A stretch of DNA of 14,154 nucleotides from CAYRGS01 sp964423875 (lineage in GTDB: Bacteria; UBA8248; JACPRG01; G963555815), in assembly GCA_964423875.1 (NCBI GenBank), contig CAYRGS010000098.1, positions 1 through 14,154 of the forward strand, given 5' to 3'. Position 1 is the first letter of the stretch, and every line of letters begins with the position of its first letter. Under the pieces are notes generated by a model. It saw only the letters and a list, made by a program, of their open reading frames with translations. It was not told the origin of the DNA and did no database searches. The translations under genes and the position numbers were made by a program. Of this stretch, positions 1-6,489 are shown piece after piece.

Positions 1-392
1 ACATCATCCAGGATGACCGGCCCTTCCTCCTGATAGCGGAAAATGACATTGTTGATGTCGATTTGTCCGCTGAGTTCCCCGGGGTTGGACTTGACCTCGT
101 CCACCTCTGGAACGGCCTCGAGGATGGGCGTGAGCCGGTCATACAGCGGGAATAGGATAATCGACCCTGTGAGGGCCGCGTTCATTCCCAACGCCGCAGC
201 CAAGAATTGGCCAAAGGCGGCGTTAAAAGCCAGAAAATTGGCGATCGGGAGGCCGGCGGATCGATAGGCGATGGAGGAGAGAACAGGGAGCACCGAGTTA
301 ATCACCACCACGGAATTTGCGAGCTGCCTACCACGGAACATGAAGGTTCGTTGTTGTGAGAACTCATCCGTCCAAACCTTGAAAGCCCGCGC
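1..392 (-). pseudogene. NHLM-type bacteriocin-export ABC transporter, central fragment
   Basis: The reverse strand reads as one open frame from about 392 to the window edge, with codons starting at positions congruent to 2 mod 3. It begins ARAFKVWTDEFSQQR, continues through hydrophobic membrane segments and LAFNAAFGQFLAAALG, and ends in ELSGQIDINNVIFRYQ, the linker into the nucleotide-binding domain. This order (last transmembrane helices, PLYDRLTPILEA.PEVDE linker, first strand of the ATPase) matches the permease/ATPase subunits of NHLM/lantibiotic-type bacteriocin exporters, which secrete leader-processed peptides across the inner membrane. Walker A, Walker B and the C-terminus lie beyond the edge. 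The N-terminal part is missing: at about 385-395 the frame joins a cyclodehydratase sequence in a different reading frame. Family assignment comes from remembered consensus. It is a fragment either through a deletion in the genome or through an assembly join. Confidence 0.7.
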
Positions 393-901
393 ATCCGCTT
401 GTTCATCTCGGCCAGGCCCCGTTGCAAGTAGTCCTCCACAACGGCGACGACCAGACCGGCCTTCTCTTCGGGGGCGGCGAAAATCTCCAGGCCTTTCAAT
501 GCGCCCGAGAGGGCGTCGGCGTCGCGCTTCGCGTCACCAAGTGAAATCACGGCCACGGAGGTCTCTGCGAGACGTTCCGCCGCTTCCTTCGCGTCCGCAT
601 CCAGGCCATGCCAGAAGGCGGCTTGTGCCAGGGGCAGTCCATCCGGCGCCGGAGCGATGTAGCCCTTTTTCTCCAGCGTCATCAGGGCGTAGTAGGCCTT
701 CTCGGAGCGGACCTCGGGCCCCAGCGCCTCGACGATCTCGTCCATCGTCCGGGTTCCGTCCAGCAGGGGGGCGATTTGGGCGTAGAGGTTCCCCCTGAGC
801 AGATACTTCCCCGCCGCCTCGGAGAGGAGCAAGACCAGTTCCTCATCCAGAACGTGAGGCAGGAAATGCGCCTTGAAGCCCAGGCGCCTGGATTCACCCA
901 T
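302..901 (-). pseudogene. Truncated TOMM cyclodehydratase / leader-binding N-terminal domain
   Basis: The frame encodes 199 residues from ATG 901, chosen because GGAG lies 7 bases upstream; a TTG at 907 is less likely. Residues 25-83, with LLSEAAGKYLLRGNLY, APLLDGTRTMDEIVEAL and YYALMTLEKKGYI, match the PqqD-like leader-recognition domain at the N-terminus of TOMM biosynthesis cyclodehydratase (ocin-ThiF/C-protein) families. AAFWHGL at 94-100, LAETSVAVISLGD and VEDYLQRGLAEMNK extend the same family's next segment. In that family the protein continues for hundreds more residues and helps a YcaO protein form azol(in)e rings in a precursor peptide. Here homology stops near residue 171. The last 28 codons read an NHLM transporter sequence out of frame to a stop at 302-304. 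The product, if made, could bind a leader peptide but lacks the E1-like domain. The domain call is good; the truncation is certain in this sequence but may be an assembly chimera. Confidence 0.72.
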
Positions 902-907
902 CCTCAA

Positions 908-1521
908 ACTCCAGGGTGTTAATTCAACGGATGCAAAAGGGCTTTAACACGACGGGTTATCGGATAATCAGTTACCTCAAGCCCCTGCCACCTTAGCCAG
1001 GTCTTCCCCAGAGAGCTCACCGACGGACTTGGAGTGACCCTTCCAGGTGTTCATTCCTACGCGGCCTTGGCTACACCCTGAATTTCATCTGCCTTGCCCG
1101 GCATTTTTCTGGTACAAATTCGGGCGGAATCACCAGACGCTGAGGGTCACGCCCGGCACATCCTCTTCCAGTTGGCCGAGGTCGGCGTATCCAGGGAGGT
1201 GTTCGCTCTCATCCTGGACAGGATAGGCCGATTGCGGCCAGTACCTGTCTAACCGCTCTCAGCGCAGTCCACCCGAGGACAAAATGGGAAATTCCGGTCT
1301 AGACTTCTTAAGGTGCGAAACAACTGCACTCCCAAATACAAGCCCCCCCTTCGCAGGTAAGTCGGTATCCCCCGACAGGTTGCAAGGAATGTTGTTGGGG
1401 TTGGCTATCGGTGACGCCGGCGCCGGAGACCATCGAACCACTGCCTCCAGGCTCCCCTGAACTTTTGGACATCGGGGAGCAGAGCACTAACTCAAAAAAT
1501 GGTACAACTTAAGGGGGTAGG
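908..1521. other. Gene-poor 614-base stretch between cyclodehydratase and SDR genes
   Basis: Apart from the leader-peptide remnant (977-1054) and the frameshifted pieces up to 1257, I see no convincing gene here. A 60-codon reverse frame at 1259-1441 has no recognisable motif or ribosome binding site. A 7-base inverted repeat (GCTCCCC at 1451-1457, GGGGAGC at 1474-1480) lies about 40 bases beyond the stop codon of the SDR gene. It could form a weak hairpin but is not followed by a T tract on either strand. The stretch looks like decaying accessory DNA. Confidence 0.5.
977..1054 (-). pseudogene. Remnant of NHLP-type RiPP precursor, leader C-terminus
   Basis: A 25-residue frame from ATG 1054 ends in VGELSGEDLAKVAGA followed by TGA. 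ELS-x-E-x-L-x-x-VAG-(G/A) is the hallmark end of double-glycine leaders, including nitrile-hydratase-like (NHLP) and Nif11 leader peptides. It lies 75 bases upstream of the cyclodehydratase fragment on the same strand, where precursor genes often sit. No core peptide follows the VAGA, because the stop codon is immediate. The ATG has no properly spaced Shine-Dalgarno sequence. Upstream on the same strand (1257-1055) are short family-like pieces in other frames: LGQLEEDVPGVTL, then RLVIPPEFVPEK, then KADEIQGVAKAA and a stop. This suggests a longer precursor gene broken by frameshifts or deletions. The leader-like ending is seen directly; its identity as a decayed precursor is inferred. Confidence 0.45.
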
Positions 1522-2418
1522 TCACCCGAGGAGATGTCGAAGGGCCGCCTCCAATTCCGGGTTGCGGAACACATAACCCGTGCCCAACAACCGGGCGGGC
1601 TCGACGCGCGTGCTCGCCAGGAGAAGGGCGTCCGCCATCTCACCCAGCGCAAGCCGAGCCGCAAAGGCGGGAAGCGGAAAGATCGTCGGACGGCAGATAA
1701 CGCGCCCGAGCGTTTTGGTGAATTCCAGATTGACGACCGGTGATGGTCCAACAGCGTTCACCGGCCCCCGAAGCGCCTCGGTGATCATCGCGTGGTGGAT
1801 CGCCCCAACGACGTCGTTCAGCGCAATCCAGCTCATGTACTGGCCGCCGCTCCCGATCTTGCCGCCCAGGCCCAACCTGAAGGGGAGCAGCATCTTCGCG
1901 AGCGCCCCGCCTCGATTGCTCAGGGCAATCCCCATCCTGAGCCTCACGACGCGCATCCCCGCTTGGTCCGCCGGCCCGCTCGCCGCTTCCCATTCCTGGC
2001 AAACCTCGGACAGGAATCCCGCGCCGGGGGGGCTTTCCTCGTTCAGAACCTCATTTCCCCGGTCCCCGTAATAGCCGATCGCGGAAGCGCTCACCAGAAC
2101 CTTGGGCGGCCGTTCAAGACCGGCCAGGGCTTCGCAAAGCAGCCGTGTACCCTCCACCCTGCTGCTTCGTATCTTCGCTTTCCGGTCAACCGTCCATCGC
2201 CCACCGGCGATGTTCTCGCCCGCCAGATGGACCACGGCATCCAGCCCCTCCAATCCGTCCCGATCCACCTCACTCTTCTCAGGATCCCATCTCACCTCAT
2301 CACCGTCCGGCTTCGGCCGGGCCCGCACCAGGCGGGTCACATGGTGGCCGCCCTTGGCCAGAAAAGGGATCAGAGACGAGCCGATGAGGCCACTTGAACC
2401 CGTGATGAGAACCTTCAT
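1522..2418 (-). CDS. TIGR01777 family SDR epimerase/oxidoreductase (YfcH-like)
   Basis: The protein has 298 residues and is full length for the YfcH/TIGR01777 family of extended short-chain dehydrogenase/reductase-like proteins. The N-terminus carries the Rossmann nucleotide-binding motif G7-SS-G10-LI-G13 in KVLITGSSGLIGSSLIPFL. HLAGENIAGGRW at 64-75 and SASAIGYYGDRG at 110-121 are signature stretches of this family. The C-terminal 50 or so residues (FPLPAFAARLALGEMADALLLASTRVEP in part) match its DUF1731 tail. These proteins bind NADP(H)-type cofactors; their natural substrates are mostly unknown, and homologues are annotated as nucleoside-diphosphate-sugar epimerases. ATG 2418 is preceded by a GAGGCGG purine run about 7-10 bases upstream. 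It is the last gene of the leftward run, 235 bases after aroE; that gap holds no gene I can support. Family is confident, function is not. Confidence 0.88.
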   Translation of the reverse strand: MKVLITGSSGLIGSSLIPFLAKGGHHVTRLVRARPKPDGDEVRWDPEKSEVDRDGLEGLDAVVHLAGENIAGGRWTVDRKAKIRSSRVEGTRLLCEALAGLERPPKVLVSASAIGYYGDRGNEVLNEESPPGAGFLSEVCQEWEAASGPADQAGMRVVRLRMGIALSNRGGALAKMLLPFRLGLGGKIGSGGQYMSWIALNDVVGAIHHAMITEALRGPVNAVGPSPVVNLEFTKTLGRVICRPTIFPLPAFAARLALGEMADALLLASTRVEPARLLGTGYVFRNPELEAALRHLLG

Positions 2419-2653
2419 GTCTGAGCCGCCTCACACCTTTGCGTAGAGCGGAAGACCCATGACCGCAATCCCGCGCGAGCGGGCGGCAACCGAAACCGCC
2501 GGGGAGCAGGTTGTCGTAAGATTCGGCCGGGAAACGCCCATCCCGCCATTCCCAACCCGGTCTTGCTTTGCGGTCTAAATGAGGATCGGCGTGCTCGGAG
2601 CCCCGCCGGACCCGGATCTTCACGCGCGGTCCCCCCGCGACAGCAAGGTCCGT

Positions 2654-3766
2654 TTACCAAACCTCGTACATGAAGTCGCGGATGCCTGTGTAGGTCTCCG
2701 CGTTCCGGAGGCCCTGCTCGCCGAGGTAAGCGGCCATGACGCGGTTGAAGAAACCGTCAGCGGCCTGACAGACGTTCATCCCCTTCCCGTTCAAGGTCCG
2801 GTGGCCACTCAACCGGCCGTGGCGCAGGAACACCGTTTCCAGCGGCGCGTAAACGGCATCGTAGAACCGGACATTCGTCGGGATCCGGGCGGACAACTCC
2901 GCCGAGAGCTTCTGGTTCTCCGACACATCCTGGCACGAATCCTTCCACCAAGACGCGTAGAACTCGTTCTCCCGGCCTTCGGCCGGCCCGGGCGCGGAAG
3001 CCGGACGGGCGGGGAAGAGGGCGGAATACGGCTCCAGGCAAGTGGCTTGCCCGTCCGGAAGCTGCCGGGCGCCCCCCTGTCCTTTAACCGTCGCGTTCGC
3101 GATCAGGTCCACCTCCTGTGCGGCCTTCCCCAGATCCTTCTCCGCGATCCCCTCGGCCCGGCCTCCCGCCTCATTGACCGAGTCGGCCAGGGCCTGGGCG
3201 GTCTCCTCCGTCCGGTTGGCGATATAGAGCGTCTGCCCCTCGGTTGCCTCGTTCAAATAATGGGCAAGCGCCGCCGCCGCGCCTCCCGCGCCGATCAGGA
3301 GCACACTTGCGCCTTTGAGATCAGGCAGGAAGGCCTCATTCTCACCCGGCTGGATCTGGGTGATGCTGTCGATTCCTCCCTGACCGTCGGTGTTGCACCC
3401 GACCAAGCGGCCGTCCGCATTGCGCACAACGGTATTCACCGCCCCGATGCGACCGGCCTTGGGCTCCACCTCGTCCAGCAGGGGGATGATCTTCACCTTG
3501 TAAGGGACGGTGACGTTGAATCCCAGCAATTGGGGGTGAGCGCTCAGGGCCTTGAGCAACGCGCCGAGTCGCGACTCCTCCACGTCGAAGGCGACATAGA
3601 AGGCGTCGAAATCAAACTTTTTCAGCGTGGGGTTCCAGATGACCGGGCTCTTGGCATATTGGGAAGGACGGTCCCCCACAATGCCCACAAACCACGAAAC
3701 CCCCTCGACCTCTTTCGGAAGCCGGTTGGAAATACAGTCCTGAACCGCATCAAGCTCGGTGACCAT
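2654..3766 (-). CDS. Shikimate dehydrogenase-like protein (AroE family) with insertion
   Basis: The protein has 370 residues, about 90 more than typical AroE. ATG 3766 is chosen because AGGAG lies 5 bases upstream; the open frame extends to 3955 without a comparable site. The substrate domain comes first (GIVGDRPSQYAKSPVIWN at 28-45, GFNVTVPYK at 82-90 with catalytic-type Lys90). IGAVNTVV and NTDGQGG follow, with catalytic-type Asp127. The NADP domain has LLIGAGGAAAA (157-167) and NRT (184-186). DAVYAPLETVFLR and MNVCQAADGFF close the fold. An insertion of about 60 residues (230-296) has no counterpart in standard AroE. The usual S-x-S pair that binds the shikimate carboxylate reads A38-K-S40, so the first Ser is missing. 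The reaction is probably NADP-dependent reduction of 3-dehydroshikimate or a related compound. It sits downstream of the DAHP synthase gene, and the 204-base gap contains an inverted repeat. Confidence 0.88.
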   Translation of the reverse strand: MVTELDAVQDCISNRLPKEVEGVSWFVGIVGDRPSQYAKSPVIWNPTLKKFDFDAFYVAFDVEESRLGALLKALSAHPQLLGFNVTVPYKVKIIPLLDEVEPKAGRIGAVNTVVRNADGRLVGCNTDGQGGIDSITQIQPGENEAFLPDLKGASVLLIGAGGAAAALAHYLNEATEGQTLYIANRTEETAQALADSVNEAGGRAEGIAEKDLGKAAQEVDLIANATVKGQGGARQLPDGQATCLEPYSALFPARPASAPGPAEGRENEFYASWWKDSCQDVSENQKLSAELSARIPTNVRFYDAVYAPLETVFLRHGRLSGHRTLNGKGMNVCQAADGFFNRVMAAYLGEQGLRNAETYTGIRDFMYEVW

Positions 3767-3840
3767 CGCTCTCCTTCCGCGTCCGCGTTCTCGTGCAATG
3801 TCTCCAAAATAAATTGACACTTCACACATTGCAGAGACGG

Positions 3841-3914
3841 CGGGCAAGATGCCCGGCCTACCCGGTTTGAAAACACCGGTTTTCCACCGTTCGGTAGGCC
3901 GGGCATCTTGCCCG
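3841..3914. repeat. REP-like long inverted repeat between two genes
   Basis: The left arm (3841-3861) and right arm (3894-3914) are perfect 21-base reverse complements, separated by 32 bases. Each arm is itself a small hairpin (CGGGCA-AGA-TGCCCG), and the loop holds a further CCGGT/ACCGG pair (3862-3866, 3875-3879). The motif GGGCAAGATGCCCGGCCTAC resembles repeats dispersed in some environmental bacterial genomes, from memory only. It lies just upstream of aroE and has no T tract, so a REP/MITE-type mobile repeat is more likely than an intrinsic terminator. It may still affect the leftward transcript, since RNA across it would fold strongly. Confidence 0.8.
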
Positions 3915-3970
3915 GCCGGAAAGGGGCAATTCGGGTCTCGATATGAAAAAACCATTTTCGAGACACTACA

Positions 3971-4834
3971 CTAAAGGGTCTTCCCCACCACCCGTGCGAT
4001 GCCCCGAATGTCACCCATGAGGCCGTCGAACACCTCATAGCTCAGCGCCTGGAGCGGGTCCACCGCGGCCTTTTCCGGCGTCGGGTGAACTTCCAGGATC
4101 AGACCGTCCGCGCCCGCCGCGATTGCGGCCCGGGAGATGGACGGCACGAACCTCCGGTTGAAGGTCGCGTGACTCGGATCGATGACGATGGGCAGATGCG
4201 AGTAGCTCTGCACAGCTGGGATGGCCTGAATGTCCACGATGAACCGGGCCGTCGGCTCATGCGTATGCGCGGCCGAAACCCCCCGCTCGCACAGGACGAC
4301 CTGATCGTTCCCGTGATGGTAGAGATATTCCGCCGCCCCCAGCCAATCCCGGATGCCGCATCCGAAATGCCGCTTGAGAAGGACAGGCTTTCCGCACCGG
4401 CCAAGCTCTTCCAACAAGGGAAAGTTCTGCATATTTCTCGCCCCAACCTGGATCATGTCGGCCGTTTCGGCCACCTGATCGACGAGGCGGACGTCGACCA
4501 CTTCGGTCACGAGGGGCAGACCGGTTTCGTCCCGAACCCGCCGCATGAACGCGAGCCCTTCCTCGCCCAACTCGAAGGCGGTCTCGCTCCGGTACGGGAA
4601 GGTCATGGGCTTGTAGGCCCCGCCCCGTAGGAGGACGGCCCCGCTGTCTTTGACGTGGCTCGCGATGTCCCGAAGCTGGTCCAGGTTCTCGATCGTGCAG
4701 GGACCGGCCATGACACAGAGCCTCTCCCCGCCGATCTCGACATCCCCGACGCGGACAACGCTCGTCTCCTGCCCGTCGTGCCGCGAGACCAGAGGGAAAT
4801 TGTTCTCGATATCCTTCGGTCCGATGTCCTTCAC
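3971..4834 (-). CDS. DAHP synthase-like aldolase, type I-beta, divergent
   Basis: The protein has 287 residues, a single (beta/alpha)8 catalytic domain with no ACT or chorismate-mutase regulatory domain. Family motifs appear in order: VMAGPC (41-46), LLRGGAYKP (68-76), QVGARNMQNF (129-138), KPVLLKR (149-155), LCERG (181-185), IDPSHAT (218-224) and GLILEVHPTPEKAAVDPLQ (244-262). The metal ligands expected for DAHP synthases are present as Cys46, His222, Glu248 and Asp259. The family joins phosphoenolpyruvate and erythrose 4-phosphate to start the shikimate pathway. The KPRTS phosphate-binding loop reads K75-P-M77-T-F79, so the conserved Arg is Met, and the strand after the catalytic lysines reads RHFGCG rather than RGMSAT. 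GTG 4834 has AGAGAGG 7 bases upstream. The start is 34 bases after the oxidoreductase gene, suggesting cotranscription. Family is firm; the exact aldehyde substrate is uncertain. Confidence 0.87.
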   Translation of the reverse strand: MKDIGPKDIENNFPLVSRHDGQETSVVRVGDVEIGGERLCVMAGPCTIENLDQLRDIASHVKDSGAVLLRGGAYKPMTFPYRSETAFELGEEGLAFMRRVRDETGLPLVTEVVDVRLVDQVAETADMIQVGARNMQNFPLLEELGRCGKPVLLKRHFGCGIRDWLGAAEYLYHHGNDQVVLCERGVSAAHTHEPTARFIVDIQAIPAVQSYSHLPIVIDPSHATFNRRFVPSISRAAIAAGADGLILEVHPTPEKAAVDPLQALSYEVFDGLMGDIRGIARVVGKTL

Positions 4835-4868
4835 AGTCCAACCTCTCTTCCCAAGAATCGACTCGCGT

Positions 4869-5885
4869 CTACAGGGGAACGGCCCGACGCTCGCGGCTGG
4901 ATTCGTAGACGGCGTCCATGGTCCTGGCCAGATCCACGCCGCTGTTCACCACGCCCGCGGCGGGCGGCTTGCGGGTCTTGACCGAATCCAGGAAGGCCTC
5001 CAGCTCCATGACAACCTGATCCACGGGACTGGCCGTCCCGACCACAGGGGTGTGCCCTCCCCCGCGTACGGCCGTCCACGTGCCGTCGATCAATTCGTGC
5101 CGGACCTCGTGAACCGTCAGCTCTTCCACCTCGAAATCGGCGACAATGGTGGCCTGGGTCCCCATGACCCAGAGGTCCTTGGTGGTCATGGCGTTGGGGA
5201 CGACCTTTTCGATCCACCGGCCCGGCTGGATGTAGCCCGACTCCACCCTCCCGATGGCCCCGCCCGGGTATTCGAGCACGACCAGGGAGGTGTCCTCGAG
5301 GCCGCGGCCGAAGTGGTCCCGGACGACCGAGGCCAAGACGGTTTCCGCCGGACCGAGAAACCAGTTGTAGAGGTCGAAGAAATGGATGGCGTCCGTGTGG
5401 GTGACGCCCACGTCGTTTCGGGCCCGCTTGAACCCCAGGAAGTTTCCGGCGATGTAGCGGATCTCGCCCAGGGCGCCCGAGTCGATCTGCTCCTTGATGA
5501 ACCGGGAGATGGGATGAAACCGGTAGTAATACCCCACCTGGAGAATCTTCCCGGTCTTCTCCACCAGGGAGGCGAGCGCCTCGGCTTCCTTCGTCGCGAC
5601 AGTGATGGGCTTTTCGACAAAGACGTCCTTGCCCGCTTCGATGGCCTCGCGGCAGAGGGAGAAGTGGCTGTCGGATGGAGTCACCACGTCCACGACATCA
5701 GCCCCGTCCAGGAATTCCCTGAAGTCGGCCGAGAAGTGATCGGGCGAAATCCCGTACCGTTTGAGCAGCTCGAAGGCCCCGGGCCTCAGGTCCGCCACGT
5801 ACAGGGAATCCGCCAAACCCATCCGGGCCCAAGCCTCGACGTGGTTCTTGCCGAACCCGCCAAGGCCGCTCTGCAATACTTTCAA
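4869..5885 (-). CDS. Gfo/Idh/MocA family NAD(P)-dependent oxidoreductase
   Basis: The protein has 338 residues, the usual length of the glucose-fructose oxidoreductase / inositol dehydrogenase / rhizopine catabolism family. The N-terminal Rossmann fold has G7-L-G9-GF-G12, and the DVVDVVTPSDSHF strand follows. The family's EKP motif is at 91-93 with the catalytic-type Lys92. The second domain has AIHFFDLYNW with His168 and Asp171 at the usual catalytic positions. These enzymes oxidise or reduce hydroxyls of sugars, inositols and related pyranoses; the substrate cannot be read from sequence. The start is TTG 5885, because AGGGA lies 7-8 bases upstream and the only nearby ATG frame (AUG AAA UAG) stops at once. 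It is first in the leftward gene set and is preceded by a consensus promoter. Its link to a DAHP synthase and an AroE-like enzyme suggests it prepares or modifies a sugar for that pathway, by inference. Confidence 0.9.
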   Translation of the reverse strand: MKVLQSGLGGFGKNHVEAWARMGLADSLYVADLRPGAFELLKRYGISPDHFSADFREFLDGADVVDVVTPSDSHFSLCREAIEAGKDVFVEKPITVATKEAEALASLVEKTGKILQVGYYYRFHPISRFIKEQIDSGALGEIRYIAGNFLGFKRARNDVGVTHTDAIHFFDLYNWFLGPAETVLASVVRDHFGRGLEDTSLVVLEYPGGAIGRVESGYIQPGRWIEKVVPNAMTTKDLWVMGTQATIVADFEVEELTVHEVRHELIDGTWTAVRGGGHTPVVGTASPVDQVVMELEAFLDSVKTRKPPAAGVVNSGVDLARTMDAVYESSRERRAVPL

Positions 5886-5938
5886 AGAGATGTCCCTATT
5901 TCATGGACAGGTGAGCCGATTGATAGGAAACGTCCGAA

Positions 5939-5967
5939 ATTCTATGGAAGGGACGAAGGACTGTCAA
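5939..5967 (-). promoter_or_regulatory. Sigma70-type promoter for the leftward gene set
   Basis: On the reverse strand TTGACA (5967-5962) is followed by a 17-base spacer and TAGAAT (5944-5939). The -35 is a perfect consensus match, the -10 matches five of six, and the spacing is ideal. The predicted start near 5932 gives a leader of about 47 bases before the TTG start of the oxidoreductase gene at 5885. No operator or attenuator is obvious in that leader. Confidence 0.6.
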
Positions 5968-6070
5968 CCCGACGGACCTAAGGCTCAAAATGCCTAATCG
6001 GGCATTCGGGTCGTTTGACCCTTCCCGGCGTCCCCGGCGTGGGCGGTGAGATGCTGGACGGTTTTCGAAC

Positions 6071-6098
6071 AAAAGAAAAGGGCGGCCCCTTGCCACCC
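6071..6098 (-). terminator. Rho-independent terminator after the tRNA operon
   Basis: On the reverse strand GGGTGGC (6098-6092), a 5-base loop and GCCGCCC (6086-6080) form a 7-pair stem with one G-U pair, directly followed by TTTTCTTTT (6079-6071). It sits 25 bases beyond the CCA end of tRNA-Asp, so it ends the tRNA-Val/tRNA-Asp transcript and insulates it from the oxidoreductase promoter. Confidence 0.75.
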
Positions 6099-6122
6099 CT
6101 TTCCACTCAACCATTATTTTTC

Positions 6123-6199
6123 TGGCGGGGTTGACGGGACTTGAACCCGCGACCTCTGGCTTGACAGGCCAGCGTTCTAACCAACTGAACTACAACCCC
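6123..6199 (-). tRNA. tRNA-Asp (GTC)
   Basis: The reverse strand folds as a standard 77-base tRNA. The acceptor stem is GGGGTTG/CAACCCC with discriminator G and an encoded CCA end. The anticodon stem CTGGC/GCCAG holds the loop CTGTCAA with anticodon GTC, and the T arm has GGGTTCAAGTCCC. The G discriminator is normal for Asp. It is the second gene of a two-tRNA transcript, 24 bases after tRNA-Val. Confidence 0.96.
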
Positions 6200-6223
6200 G
6201 TCGGAGTCATTTTCCATTTTGGG

Positions 6224-6296
6224 TGGGCGGAACAGGGCTCGAACCTGTGACCTTCGGCTTGTAAGGCCGACGCTCTTCCAACTGAGCTATCCGCCC
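6224..6296 (-). tRNA. tRNA-Val (TAC)
   Basis: The reverse strand gives a complete cloverleaf. The acceptor stem is GGGCGGA/TCCGCCC with discriminator A, the D arm has TAGCTCAGTTGGAAGAGC, the loop CTTACAA holds anticodon TAC, and the T arm has CAGGTTCGAGCCCTG. The bases after the discriminator are CCC, so the CCA end is not encoded and must be added after transcription, unlike the adjacent tRNA-Asp. Confidence 0.96.
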
Positions 6297-6314
6297 CGTC
6301 CCCGCAGCCCTCAC

Positions 6315-6344
6315 AATATATGACCACGGCGGAAATCCCGTCAA
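6315..6344 (-). promoter_or_regulatory. Promoter of the tRNA-Val/tRNA-Asp operon
   Basis: On the reverse strand TTGACG (6344-6339), an 18-base spacer and TATATT (6320-6315) resemble a sigma70-type promoter. The predicted start near 6308 is about 12 bases before the mature 5' end of tRNA-Val. A GC-rich GAGGGCTGCGGGGA run follows the -10. Confidence 0.5.
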
Positions 6345-6489
6345 GCTGATTTGTCCTCTCTTCCGTCCCCGGACACCCGGCGGCAGGGGTCATCGCGCAT
6401 GATCCATGAATGGACGCCGAGGGTTCAACCCATTAAAATTGGCCCTCTGTGATTCGATCCGCTCGCTCTTCGCTCCGGACGCCCAATTG

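Noticed and set aside
1259..1441. 60-codon reverse frame as a possible RiPP precursor
   Set aside because: No leader-type helix, no double-Gly motif and no Shine-Dalgarno sequence; the C-terminus is not core-like.
1451..1480. GCTCCCC/GGGGAGC inverted repeat as a terminator for the SDR gene
   Set aside because: The 16-base loop is long and no T tract follows on the reverse strand.
2419..2660. Reverse-strand open frames (about 80-107 codons) between aroE and the SDR gene
   Set aside because: They overlap the ends of real genes, show no motif and no ribosome binding site, and the composition is explained by high GC content, which keeps all frames open.
5896..6114. 72-codon reverse frame upstream of the oxidoreductase
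   Set aside because: It runs through the tRNA-operon terminator and the oxidoreductase promoter and has no recognisable domain.
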